Positions 42,848-51,844 of a stretch of DNA of 64,000 nucleotides are shown here, piece after piece; position 1 is the first letter of the stretch; every line of letters begins with the position of its first letter. A model generated the notes under the pieces. It saw only the letters and a program-made list of their open reading frames with translations, ran no database searches and was not told where the DNA came from. The DNA lies in the NCBI RefSeq assembly GCF_001614315.2, contig NZ_LVEG02000007.1:1-64000 (forward strand). The letters are read 5' to 3'. Position numbers and translations under genes: made by a program. This DNA comes from Halofilum ochraceum. Lineage in GTDB: Bacteria; Pseudomonadota; Gammaproteobacteria; XJ16; Halofilaceae.

Positions 42848-43918
42848 TCAGAGTTCCGGGTACATGCGGCCGGGATTGAGCACGCCGTGTGGATCGAACG
42901 CGCGCTTGAGCCGCTCGTGGAAGCGGGCCAGCGCCGGCTGCAGCGGCGTGAACACCGGTGTATCGGCAGCGCCGCCCCGGAACAGGGTGGCGTGTCCGCC
43001 GCGCGCCGTGGTCTCGCTGCGGATCCGTTCGGCGGGGGCATCCGTGCGCAGCCAGTGCAGCTGCCCGGCCCAGTCGATCACCCGGCGTCCAGGGAATTCC
43101 GGGGCCTGGCCGCCGGGCGGCAGCGAGACCCGCCATAAGGCTTCGGCAGTATCGTCCCGGAAAAATTCCGTCGTCTGGTCGCGCAGGCCGCTCCAGAACG
43201 CGTCATCGGCGGGGGTGTCGCCGCCGAGTGCGGCGGCGCCGGCGGTCACGGCTGATGCGGCGCCGGCCAGGCGAATCCAGGCACGAGCACCGTCATGGGC
43301 GGCCGCGGTGATTGGGGCGCCGTTGCGCAGCGCCTCCTCGACGCGGTCATGGAGGACTTCCGGCCCCATATCGAGGCATACCGTCCGCTCGGTCTCGGGG
43401 CGCGGCAGCACCTTGATCGAGATCTCGAGCACGACGCCGAGCGTGCCCAGGGCACCGACCGAGAGCCGTGAGACGTCATAACCGGCGACATTCTTGATGA
43501 CTTCGCCACCGAAACGCCCGACCGTCCCGTTGCCGTCGACGATCCGTACACCGAGCACGTGATCGCGCAGTGCGCCCGCGAACGGCCGCCGCGGACCCGA
43601 CAGGCCGGCAGCCAGGGCACCGCCGAGCGTGGCGGCACCGTCGAACCGTGGCGGCTCGAACGCGAGCATCTGGCCATTGTCCGCGAGCAGTGCTTCGAGT
43701 TCCGCCAGCGGCGTGCCGGCGCGGGCGGTCAGCATCAGTTCGGTCGGCTCGTAGTTGAGCACGCCGCGATGACCGGTGACGTCGAGCGTCTCGCCGCGCA
43801 CGGGGTGTCCGTAGAACGGCTTCGAGCCGCCGCCGCGGACCGCCAGCGGCGTGCCGCTCGCGGCGGCGTCGCGCACACGCGCCGCGATCGCCTCAGTCTG
43901 GTCGTTGGCTTCGCTCAC
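42848..43918 (-). CDS. glcE: Glycolate oxidase FAD-binding subunit
   Basis: A 356-residue FAD-binding subunit of the PCMH type. The FAD motifs PLAVRGGGSKPFYG, RAGTPLAELEALL and FDGAATLGGALAAGLSGPRR are present. The protein is shorter than GlcD, as usual. The GTG at 43918 is seven bases after the glcD stop and gives the expected N-terminus; an ATG at 43972 would lie inside glcD. Together with GlcD and GlcF it oxidises glycolate to glyoxylate (often also D-lactate). Confidence 0.93.
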   Translation of the reverse strand: MSEANDQTEAIAARVRDAAASGTPLAVRGGGSKPFYGHPVRGETLDVTGHRGVLNYEPTELMLTARAGTPLAELEALLADNGQMLAFEPPRFDGAATLGGALAAGLSGPRRPFAGALRDHVLGVRIVDGNGTVGRFGGEVIKNVAGYDVSRLSVGALGTLGVVLEISIKVLPRPETERTVCLDMGPEVLHDRVEEALRNGAPITAAAHDGARAWIRLAGAASAVTAGAAALGGDTPADDAFWSGLRDQTTEFFRDDTAEALWRVSLPPGGQAPEFPGRRVIDWAGQLHWLRTDAPAERIRSETTARGGHATLFRGGAADTPVFTPLQPALARFHERLKRAFDPHGVLNPGRMYPEL

Positions 43919-43925
43919 GGTCCGG

Positions 43926-45425
43926 TCAGTATCGTTCGAGTTCGGGATGGGCCACCTCGCCGTGATGCACATGCATGGCGCCGAACTCCGCGCAGCGGTT
44001 CAGGGTCGGAATGGCCTTGCCGGGGTTGAGCAGGCCCGGTGGATCGAACGCGCGCTTGATCGCGAAGAAGGTCTCGCGCTCGGTGTCCGAGAACTGGATG
44101 CACATCTCGTTGATCTTCTCGACGCCGACGCCGTGCTCACCGGTAATGGTGCCGCCTTTCTCAACGCAGAGCTCGAGTATGCGCGCCCCGAACGCCTCGG
44201 CCTGCTCGAGCTCGCCCGGGGTGTTGCCATCGTAGAGGATCAGCGGGTGCAGGTTGCCGTCGCCGGCGTGAAACACGTTGACCACGCCGAGTCCGTGCTC
44301 GCGGCCCATGTCCGCGATCCGCGTCAGGACATCGCCCAGGTGTTTGCGCGGGATGGTCCCGTCCATGCAGTAGTAATCGGGCGAGATCCGCCCGGCCGCC
44401 GGGAACGCGGCCTTGCGACCGGCCCAGAAGCGGGCGCGCTCGTCGGCGTCGCGCGCGACGCGCACTTCCGTCGCGCCGCTTTCGCGCAAAAGGGCGTCGA
44501 CGCGTTCGGTGTCGGCAACGACCTCCTCGGTGCCGCCATCCAGTTCGCAGATCAGGATCGCCGCCGCATCGGTCGGGTAGCCTGCATGCACGAAGTCTTC
44601 CGCCGCCTTGATCGCCGGACCGTCCATCATCTCCAGGCCGGCGGGGACGATGCCCGCGGCGATCAGTCCGGCGACGGCATTGCCCGCGGTCGCGGCGCTG
44701 TCGAAAGCGGCCAGCAGGACCTGTTTGGTCAGCGGCTCCGGCAGCAGGCGCACGGTCGCCTCCAGGATCACGCCGAGCATGCCCTCGGAGCCGTGCATCA
44801 GGGCGAGCAGGTCGTAGCCGGGCGTGTCGAGCGCCTGCGATCCGACCGTGATGACGTCGCCCTCGATGGTGGCGAGCGTCACCTCGAGGACGTTGTGCAC
44901 GGTCAGGCCATACTTGAGGCAATGCACGCCACCGGCGTTCTCGGCGATGTTGCCGCCGATGGAACAGGCGATCTGCGAGGAGGGGTCGGGGGCGTAGTAC
45001 AGGCCGTGCGGCGCGGCGGCCTCGCTGATGGCGAGGTTGCGCACGCCGGGCTGTACCCGCGCCATGCGCCGCTCCGGGTCGAGTTCCAGCACCTGATTGA
45101 AGCGCGCCATCGACAGGAGGACGCCCTGCGGATGCGGCATGGCGCCCCCCGAAAGGCTCGTGCCGGAACCACGGGCGACCACCGGGACGCCCAGTTCATG
45201 GCAGGTGGCAAGGACCGCCTGGACCTGTTCGATGGTGTCGGGTATTGCCACCACGAGCGGCAACTGGCGGAAGGCGGACAGACCGTCGCTCTCGTAGGCG
45301 CGGCGCTCGGCCTCCTCGATCACCAGCGCCCGCTCCGGCAGCAGCACGCGCAGCCGCTCGATCACCTGTGGGGCCTGCACCGCGAATGCGGTGTCGTCGC
45401 TGTGGTATGGCGTTGCCGCGGTCAT
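43926..45425 (-). CDS. glcD: Glycolate oxidase catalytic FAD-linked subunit
   Basis: A 499-residue flavoenzyme with an N-terminal PCMH-type FAD domain (PVVARGSGTSLSGGAMPH and IGGNIAENAGGVHCLKYG) and a C-terminal FAD-oxidase domain (GDGNLHPLILYD, TGEHGVGVEK). It carries the active site for 2-hydroxyacid oxidation. It begins 79 bases after the TRAP permease gene with GAGG just before the ATG, and a short hairpin lies in between. Its position in a transporter operon indicates the imported substrate is a 2-hydroxyacid. Confidence 0.95.
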   Translation of the reverse strand: MTAATPYHSDDTAFAVQAPQVIERLRVLLPERALVIEEAERRAYESDGLSAFRQLPLVVAIPDTIEQVQAVLATCHELGVPVVARGSGTSLSGGAMPHPQGVLLSMARFNQVLELDPERRMARVQPGVRNLAISEAAAPHGLYYAPDPSSQIACSIGGNIAENAGGVHCLKYGLTVHNVLEVTLATIEGDVITVGSQALDTPGYDLLALMHGSEGMLGVILEATVRLLPEPLTKQVLLAAFDSAATAGNAVAGLIAAGIVPAGLEMMDGPAIKAAEDFVHAGYPTDAAAILICELDGGTEEVVADTERVDALLRESGATEVRVARDADERARFWAGRKAAFPAAGRISPDYYCMDGTIPRKHLGDVLTRIADMGREHGLGVVNVFHAGDGNLHPLILYDGNTPGELEQAEAFGARILELCVEKGGTITGEHGVGVEKINEMCIQFSDTERETFFAIKRAFDPPGLLNPGKAIPTLNRCAEFGAMHVHHGEVAHPELERY

Positions 45426-45462
45426 GCCTCGATTGTACGCCCTGCGGGCCGGGGATCACGAG

Positions 45463-45487
45463 CCGGCGGCGGAGACACCGCCGCCGG
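45463..45487 (-). terminator. Small hairpin between the TRAP permease gene and glcD
   Basis: The ten-base arms CCGGCGGCGG (45463-45472) and CCGCCGCCGG (45478-45487) pair around AGACA. It lies between dctQM and glcD and could be an intercistronic mRNA structure that sets relative expression. Confidence 0.45.
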
Positions 45488-45504
45488 CAACGGCTCCCTG
45501 CGCG

Positions 45505-47724
45505 TCACTTGCCCCCGTAGACCTCGTTGGGCAGCCAGGTCACCAGCGACGGGAAGATGATCACGAGGATCAGCGCCAGCGCCTGCAGCGCCAGGAAGGG
45601 CAGCGCCGCGCGGAAGATGGTGCCCATCGTGATCCACGCCGGGGCCACGCCGCGGATATAGAACAGCGCGTACCCGAACGGTGGACTGAGGAACGACATC
45701 TGCATGTTCACGAGGTACACCACGCCGAACCACAGCGCCAGATCCCCGGGGTTCACGCCCGGCAGGCCGAACACGCCGTCGAACGTCATCGACTCGATGA
45801 TCGGGATGAAGATCGGCACCGCCAGCAGAAGGATCCCGACCCAGTCGAGGAACATGCCGAGCAGGATCAGAAGGATCATCATGATCATGAGAATGCCGTA
45901 CGGGCCCAGTCCGGTCCCCTGGATCATCTCGATCACGAATTCCTGACCGCCGGTGCGGATGTAGAAGCCGACGAAGATCGTGGCGCCGAAGATGATCCAC
46001 ATCACCATCGACGTCGCCTTGAGCGTGGTCATCGCCGCCGTGTGCAGGTTCGGCCATGTCAGGCGTCCGTGCAGGGCCGCGACGACCATGGCCCCGAGGG
46101 TGCCGATGCCGGCCGCCTCGACCGGCGTCGCCAGTCCGGTGAAGATGACGCCGAGCACGATGACCACGAGCGCGATGGGCGCGATCATGTTGCGGAGCAG
46201 GCGGATCTTCTCACTCATGCTGACGCGGTCCTCGACCGGCAGGGAGGGGGCCGTGCCGGGTTTGAGGGTCGCGCGGATCCAGATGTACAGGGCGTAGAGA
46301 CCGGCGAGCAGCAGCCCGGGGACGATCGCCCCGATGTACAGTTCGCCCACGGACTGCTGGGCGACCACGCCGTAGATGATGGCCAGGATCGAGGGCGGGA
46401 TCAGGATGCCAAGCGTACCCCCGGCCATGACGGACCCGAGCGCGATCTTCGGATCGTAATTGCGCGCCAGCATGGCCGGCAGCGCGATCAGGCCCATCGT
46501 GACCACCGCCGCGCCGATCACGCCGACCATCGCCGCGAGCAGCGTGGAGGCCGCGACGGTCGCGATCCCCAGGCCGCCCTTCAGCGCGCCCAGCCACTTG
46601 TAGGCGACGTCGAAGAGCTCATCGATAAGACCGGCTTTCTCCAGCACCGCCGCCATGAAGATGAACAGCGGGATCGCAGAGAGCTGGTAATTGGTCATCA
46701 GCGGGAAGATGCGCGACGGCGTGATGTGCAATGCCGCTTGGTCGCTGATGAGGTAGAGGAAAACGATGCCGAGCCCGCCGGTCACGAACGCCAGCGGCAG
46801 GCCCGCCATCAGCAGCACGATCAGCGTGCCGAACATGATGACGGTGAGCCAGCCGATGCTGACGTTCTCCAGCAGCGCCTCCATGCTGACCGGCGCCTCG
46901 CGCGGGAAGTACATTACCGTATTGATGCCCTCGCCGATGGCGATGAGCGCGATGATCCCGCCGGCGATCACCAGCCCCCAGCCGAGGCGGCGGTTGCCGT
47001 CGCCGGCCGCCATCGCGATCCGGAACGACTGCCAGTCCTTGATCAGGCGGCAGATGCCCTGAATCAGCAGCAGCAGGCCGCCCAGGAACATGCTGAACTT
47101 GATCGGGTAGTACTGGATCGACCACTCGCTGAACGATACTTCGTTGCGGTAGCCGGTGGCCCAGAAATAGTCGTCCGATGCCATGGAGTTGGCGAAGAAG
47201 TTCCACGCCGTGCTCGTGAGGACGACCGCGAAGATGAAGAAGAAAACCGAGGTCAGGATATCGAGGGCGGACTTGGTGATCGGGCGGAGTCCCGCGTAGA
47301 TCACGTCCACGCGCACGTGACCGTCCTCGCGCAGCGTGTAGGCCCCGGAGATCAGGTACTGCATGCCGAACATCAGGAACATGGACTCGTGGGCCCAGTT
47401 CGTCGGCGAGTTGAAGCCGTAGCGGGCGACGACCTCGTAGGTGTAGATGAAAGGCGCGAGCAGTGACCAGTACGCCACGTAACGACCCGTGAAACCGGAT
47501 ATCCGGTCCACGGTCCGGGTGACGATGTTGCCGGCAACGCTGACGTGGCTCGTGCTCTCCGGTCCCGGAGCGACCTGGTCGGTCTGCGACTCGGCGCCAC
47601 CGCTGGGGGTGCCGCCGCGACGATAACTGCGGTCCACGAGATACATGACCACGAGCGGGCCAATCAGCAGCAGGGACCAGTACAGCCAATGGGGCATCTG
47701 CCAGGAGAGCTGGAGATCGATCAT
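45505..47724 (-). CDS. TRAP transporter, fused small (DctQ) and large (DctM) permease
   Basis: A 739-residue membrane protein. The N-terminal part (about 60-215) is the four-span DctQ domain with NWAHESMFLMFGMQYLISGA. The C-terminal part (about 290-735) is the twelve-span DctM domain with GGTLGILIPPSILAIIYGVV and SFLSPPFGYALFYIRGV. In many bacteria these are separate proteins; fusion is also known. It needs the binding protein encoded upstream and uses a sodium or proton gradient. Location in front of glcDEF indicates uptake of glycolate, lactate or a related 2-hydroxyacid; that is inference. Confidence 0.93.
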   Translation of the reverse strand: MIDLQLSWQMPHWLYWSLLLIGPLVVMYLVDRSYRRGGTPSGGAESQTDQVAPGPESTSHVSVAGNIVTRTVDRISGFTGRYVAYWSLLAPFIYTYEVVARYGFNSPTNWAHESMFLMFGMQYLISGAYTLREDGHVRVDVIYAGLRPITKSALDILTSVFFFIFAVVLTSTAWNFFANSMASDDYFWATGYRNEVSFSEWSIQYYPIKFSMFLGGLLLLIQGICRLIKDWQSFRIAMAAGDGNRRLGWGLVIAGGIIALIAIGEGINTVMYFPREAPVSMEALLENVSIGWLTVIMFGTLIVLLMAGLPLAFVTGGLGIVFLYLISDQAALHITPSRIFPLMTNYQLSAIPLFIFMAAVLEKAGLIDELFDVAYKWLGALKGGLGIATVAASTLLAAMVGVIGAAVVTMGLIALPAMLARNYDPKIALGSVMAGGTLGILIPPSILAIIYGVVAQQSVGELYIGAIVPGLLLAGLYALYIWIRATLKPGTAPSLPVEDRVSMSEKIRLLRNMIAPIALVVIVLGVIFTGLATPVEAAGIGTLGAMVVAALHGRLTWPNLHTAAMTTLKATSMVMWIIFGATIFVGFYIRTGGQEFVIEMIQGTGLGPYGILMIMMILLILLGMFLDWVGILLLAVPIFIPIIESMTFDGVFGLPGVNPGDLALWFGVVYLVNMQMSFLSPPFGYALFYIRGVAPAWITMGTIFRAALPFLALQALALILVIIFPSLVTWLPNEVYGGK

Positions 47725-47752
47725 CGTGCGCCTCGCAGGGAAGTGGATCAGA

Positions 47753-47784
47753 ACGGGGCCGTGCCATTACTGGCACGGCCCCGT
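47753..47784 (-). terminator. Perfect stem-loop between TRAP binding-protein and permease genes
   Basis: The arms ACGGGGCCGTGCCA (47753-47766) and TGGCACGGCCCCGT (47771-47784) are fully complementary around TTAC. It lies 39 bases after the binding-protein stop. It probably stabilises that message or reduces read-through, giving excess binding protein over permease. Confidence 0.65.
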
Positions 47785-47823
47785 GCGGATCCGTTTATTG
47801 TGGTAGCGGATCGTCTCGCTGGA

Positions 47824-48981
47824 TCAGATATCCAGCGAGTAGTCCTTCACGTCTTCGTCGGTAATGACCGCGATGGACGGATCCTTCATGGTCTCGAGAT
47901 GGATCTTGAAGAGCCGGGCGGCGTCTTCGTCCTTGTTGGCCCACTCGAACCATTTCGGGATGGCCGCCTGACGGAAGCGTGCGGCGTCTTCCTCGCTGAG
48001 GTGGATGACCTCGACGCCGGCCTCCTCGTATTTCGGCCATGCCTTGCGGTTGGCCTCCTGGATCGCCGCATAGTGCTCGCGCGAGTAAGCGGCGACCAGG
48101 TCGCGCATGACGTCCTGCGTCTGCGAGGACAGGCGGTTCCAGGTGCGCTTGTTGATCGCGATATCCATCAGGTCGACCGGCTGGTGCAGGCACGGGGTCG
48201 AGGTCGGACCCATGATGATGTAGTCGGTCACCTGGTGGAACCCGAGCTCGTAGTTGACGGCCGGGCCGACGAAGTCGGCGGCGTCGATCGTGCCCTTCTC
48301 GAGCGCCGGATAGACCTCGGAACCGGGCAGCAGGGTCGTGCGCACCCCGACCGAGGCGAAGGTCTCGGCGACGATGCCGCCCGGGAAGCGGATCTTCTTG
48401 CCCTTGAAGTCATCGAAGCTGCGCAGCGGCTCCTTCGAGTGGATCAGGTTCATGTCGTGGTGGACATGCCCCAGGAACTCCATCCCGAATTTGCCGTACA
48501 GGTCGTTGACGAACCCGTGGCCGCCATAGGCGCCGTACATGATGTCCCAGTGGTGGGGTACGGACAGTGCCATCGGGTAGGAGCTGAAGAATACGCCCGC
48601 GGGCATCTTGCCGGCCCAGTACACGGTGAACATGTTCTGGCCCTCGATGACCCCGTCGCGGACACCATCGACCAGCGAGAAATCACCGACGATCGAGCCC
48701 GCGGGATGCGGTTCGATCCGGACCTCGCCGTGGGTCAGTTCCTGGACGCGCTTGGCCCAGTTCTCGAACGTCTTGTAGCCGACGGTTCCGGGCTGCCAGG
48801 AACTCTGGATCCGCAGCCGGATACCGTTGCTGTCCTGGGCGTTGCCGATGGCCGGCGCGCCGAGGATCGCACCGCCCGCGCCCAGCGCGGCACTCTTTTT
48901 CAGGAAACCACGCCGGGACGAACTGACGTTGTCCTCGTGCGCTGAATTCTGGTCGACACGATCATCTTTCTGGTCTTTCAT
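47824..48981 (-). CDS. TRAP transporter substrate-binding protein (DctP type)
   Basis: A 385-residue periplasmic binding protein. It has a twin-arginine signal (SSSRRGFLKKSAALGAGGAI, about 21-40), which suggests export by the Tat pathway after folding. The mature part is a TRAP ligand-binding domain with a conserved-type KIRFPGGIVAETFASVG region and an Arg/Trp-containing pocket. It is first in the operon and starts behind GGAGGTG. Its length and the downstream glcDEF favour a 2-hydroxycarboxylate ligand; lactate-binding TRAP proteins are known, but the ligand is inferred. Confidence 0.93.
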   Translation of the reverse strand: MKDQKDDRVDQNSAHEDNVSSSRRGFLKKSAALGAGGAILGAPAIGNAQDSNGIRLRIQSSWQPGTVGYKTFENWAKRVQELTHGEVRIEPHPAGSIVGDFSLVDGVRDGVIEGQNMFTVYWAGKMPAGVFFSSYPMALSVPHHWDIMYGAYGGHGFVNDLYGKFGMEFLGHVHHDMNLIHSKEPLRSFDDFKGKKIRFPGGIVAETFASVGVRTTLLPGSEVYPALEKGTIDAADFVGPAVNYELGFHQVTDYIIMGPTSTPCLHQPVDLMDIAINKRTWNRLSSQTQDVMRDLVAAYSREHYAAIQEANRKAWPKYEEAGVEVIHLSEEDAARFRQAAIPKWFEWANKDEDAARLFKIHLETMKDPSIAVITDEDVKDYSLDI

Positions 48982-49520
48982 GCCTTACACCTCCAGATTG
49001 GCCGCGACATGCCGCCGGGTAACGGGAGCGTGCGGCTGTCCTTCGACGGACGGCCCCATATCAATGTCCCGTTCCCGGATGGTTGATGGCAGCGGCCTCG
49101 GGATATAGCGATCGTCGGGAGGCGCGCTGCCGGCAGGCGGGAAACGGTTGCGTTATCGTTGTTCCGGCTGCCCTCCTGCATGAACTCTGATGCCCATGTG
49201 CCGGCGACCTGTCGCGGACGGTTTGCCGCATGGGCTGGCGCGCACAGACATCGGCCATGTGGACCGAATCATCTGGCGCGAGTCTATTGTGTATCAGAGC
49301 ATCCCCGCGGCGGCAAATCGAATGCAGCCATACACCGGGTGCGTGATCAGTCCCGATATGCCTGAACGGCGTCAGTCCGGGCCTGAGCTCCGGGTCGAGG
49401 CGCGACCAGGGCATGCGCTCTCGCGGTCCGGCGTTGCCCGGGGCGGGCGGGCCTGGGTCCGAGTCCCGAGCGGTTGCGCAACGGTCGTACACGCCGTTTC
49501 AGCGGGTTACACTTGGCGTC
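48982..49520. promoter_or_regulatory. Divergent control region between the TRAP-glc operon and lutABC
   Basis: A 539-base gap with no credible coding sequence. It must carry promoters for both operons, and no regulator gene is next to it. A TATTGTGTATC sequence near 49285-49296 resembles half of a GntR-type TTGTATACAA operator, but I cannot find the second half. No clear promoter pair or riboswitch is visible. Confidence 0.4.
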
Positions 49521-50315
49521 ATGAGCGCATCCAGTGAACCCGGGGATCGGCCACGCGTCGGTCTGTTCGTGACCTGCCTGGTCGATCTGTTCCGTCCCGG
49601 GGTGGGTTTCGCGGCGGCGACGCTGATCGAACAGGCGGGCTGCGAAGTGGTCGTCCCCGAGCAGACCTGTTGTGGCCAGCCGGCCTACAACAGCGGCGAC
49701 CGTGGCGATGCGCGGGTGCTTGCCGAACAGGTGATCGCGAACTTCTCGGGGTGCGATTACGTAGTAGTGCCATCGGGGTCCTGTGCCGGCACCATTCGCG
49801 AGCACTATCCACGGTTGTTTTCCGAAGCGGAGGAGCCCGAGGCGCACGCCCGGGCGATGGCTCTCGCGGCCCGGACCTGGGAGCTGGCCGCATTCCTGGT
49901 CGATGAACGCGGCCTTGAACTCGACGGCGTGCGGTTTGATGGCACCGTGACCTACCACGATGCCTGTGCCGGACTGCGTGAACTGCACGTGCGCGAGCAG
50001 CCGCGCCGCCTGCTGCGCCAGGTCGCTGGACTGACCCTCTCGGAGTCCGAAGGCTGCGAGGAATGCTGTGGTTTCGGCGGCACCTTCTGCGTCAAATACC
50101 CGGAAATATCGACCCGCATGGTGAGCGATAAATGCCGCCGCTTCGCGGCGAGCGGGGCCGATACGGTGCTGGCGGGCGATCTGGGGTGTCTGCTGAACAT
50201 CGCCGGCCGCCTCAGCCGCGAAGGTCATGAACTCAAGGCACGGCATGTCGCGGAAGTTCTCGCCGGCATGACGGATGCGCCCGCGATCGGCGAAGCGGAC
50301 GAAACCCTGCGGTAA
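49521..50315 (+). CDS. lutA: L-lactate utilization protein LutA (CCG-domain oxidoreductase)
   Basis: A 264-residue cytoplasmic subunit of the LutABC L-lactate oxidase system. Two cysteine-rich CCG motifs are present: EQTCCGQPAYNSG near residue 50 and GCEECCGFGGTFC near 190. These bind an iron-sulfur centre or FAD-partner heterodisulfide-reductase-like site. The ATG at 49521 gives the usual N-terminus (VGLFVTCLVDLFRP). It is followed by lutB after 110 bases. Confidence 0.93.
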   Translation: MSASSEPGDRPRVGLFVTCLVDLFRPGVGFAAATLIEQAGCEVVVPEQTCCGQPAYNSGDRGDARVLAEQVIANFSGCDYVVVPSGSCAGTIREHYPRLFSEAEEPEAHARAMALAARTWELAAFLVDERGLELDGVRFDGTVTYHDACAGLRELHVREQPRRLLRQVAGLTLSESEGCEECCGFGGTFCVKYPEISTRMVSDKCRRFAASGADTVLAGDLGCLLNIAGRLSREGHELKARHVAEVLAGMTDAPAIGEADETLR

Positions 50316-50425
50316 ATTGCCGCGAATATACGGATCGGTGCAGGTCCGCCGGAATGCCGGACGGATCGGATGACCGCCGATCGACCGGGTGTGAGTCGAA
50401 ACGGCCCGCCCACTGGGACAGCGCG

Positions 50426-51844
50426 ATGGAAGTCGAGAGCAAGCGTTTCAAGCCGGCCGCGCGCGCGGCGCTTCTGGATCCGCGTCTTCAGAGTGCGCTG
50501 GAAAACATCCAGAAGGGGTTTCCCGGCAAGCGTGCGCGGGCGATCGATGGTCTGCCGGAGTGGCCCGAGATCCGCGAGCATGGGACGGCGATCCGCGACC
50601 ATACGATCGCCCATCTGGACACCTACCTCGAACGGTTCGAGCGGCGGGTCACGGACAGCGGCGGGCAGGTGCACTGGGCCACCGGCCCGGCGGAAGCGTG
50701 CAGTGCCATCGCCGCGATCTGTCGCGCCGCCGGTGCCCGCACGGTCGCCAAGGGCAAGTCCATGGCGACCGAGGAGATCGGGCTCAACGATCACCTGGAA
50801 AGCGAGGGTTTCACGCCGATCGAGACCGATCTCGGCGAGTACATCCTGCAGCTGCGCGGCGACCACCCGAGCCACATCATCGCGCCGGCAATCCACCTCA
50901 AACGCGACCAGATCTACGAGGCCTTCAAGGCGCACCACGATCCGGCCATGTCCTCGAACTCCGACGGACATGCCGAGCTCCAGGCAGAGGCGCGCCGCGT
51001 CCTCCGCCAGCGGTTCCTGGACGCCGACGTGGGGATTACCGGGGCGAATTTCTGTATCGCCGAGACCGGCAGTACCGTGATCGTGACCAACGAGGGCAAC
51101 GGCGATCTGTCCCAGGCGCTGCCCCGGGTACATATCGTCGTCGCGGGCATCGACAAGGTCGTGCCGACCCTCGAGGACACGAGCACGCTCCTGCGCCTTC
51201 TGGGGCGGTCCGCGACCGGTCAGGACATCACCGTCTACACCACGTTCTCCACCGGGCCGAAGCGCCAGGAGGATCTCGACGGCCCGGAAGAATTCCATGT
51301 GGTGCTCGTGGACAACGGCCGCTCCGACATGCTCGGTGGCGAACTCGAGCCGATGATGCGCTGCATCCGCTGCGGGGCGTGCATGAATCACTGCCCGGTC
51401 TACGGCGCCGTCGGCGGACACGCCTACGGCTGGGTCTATCCCGGGCCCATGGGCGCGGTGCTGACGCCACAGATGGTCGGTATCGAGAACAGCGGCGACC
51501 TGCCCAACGCCAGCACCTTCTGCGGCCGCTGTGCCGAGGTCTGTCCGGTGAAGATCCCGTTGCCCGACCTGATGCGGCATTGGCGCGAGCGGGAATACGA
51601 GGCCGGTTATCAGCCCGCGGCCGCGCGCTGGGGAATCGGCATCTGGGCGTGGATCGCCCGTCGTCCCCGCCTCTATCACCGCATGGCGCGGATCGGGGCC
51701 CGTATGCTGCGCTTGATGGGGCGACGCCGGGGCCGGATCGTGCGCATGCCGTTGGCCGCTGGCTGGACGTCCAGCCGGGATCTGCCGGCCCCCGCTGGCC
51801 GTACCTTTACCGATCAATGGCGTGACCGGGGGCGATCCCATTGA
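50426..51844 (+). CDS. lutB: L-lactate utilization iron-sulfur protein LutB
   Basis: A 472-residue protein with an N-terminal LUD domain (GITGANFCIAETGSTVIVTN) and a C-terminal ferredoxin-type region (MRCIRCGACMNHCPVYGAVG and CGRCAEVCPVKIPLPDL), giving two [4Fe-4S] clusters. It transfers electrons from lactate oxidation. The start taken is the ATG at 50426 (MEVESKRFKPAARA). Its TGA overlaps the TTG start of lutC by four bases. Confidence 0.94.
   Translation: MEVESKRFKPAARAALLDPRLQSALENIQKGFPGKRARAIDGLPEWPEIREHGTAIRDHTIAHLDTYLERFERRVTDSGGQVHWATGPAEACSAIAAICRAAGARTVAKGKSMATEEIGLNDHLESEGFTPIETDLGEYILQLRGDHPSHIIAPAIHLKRDQIYEAFKAHHDPAMSSNSDGHAELQAEARRVLRQRFLDADVGITGANFCIAETGSTVIVTNEGNGDLSQALPRVHIVVAGIDKVVPTLEDTSTLLRLLGRSATGQDITVYTTFSTGPKRQEDLDGPEEFHVVLVDNGRSDMLGGELEPMMRCIRCGACMNHCPVYGAVGGHAYGWVYPGPMGAVLTPQMVGIENSGDLPNASTFCGRCAEVCPVKIPLPDLMRHWREREYEAGYQPAAARWGIGIWAWIARRPRLYHRMARIGARMLRLMGRRRGRIVRMPLAAGWTSSRDLPAPAGRTFTDQWRDRGRSH

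Noticed and set aside
45391-47466. Long plus-strand open frame opposite the TRAP permease gene
   Set aside because: Its product is extremely rich in Asp, His, Arg and Gln without domains, as expected of the reverse complement of a hydrophobic GC-rich gene. The minus-strand TRAP permease is clear.
48982-49520. Small minus-strand frame (49061-49492) as a gene
   Set aside because: No ribosome-binding site, Arg/Pro-rich composition and extension into lutA upstream sequence; treated as intergenic.
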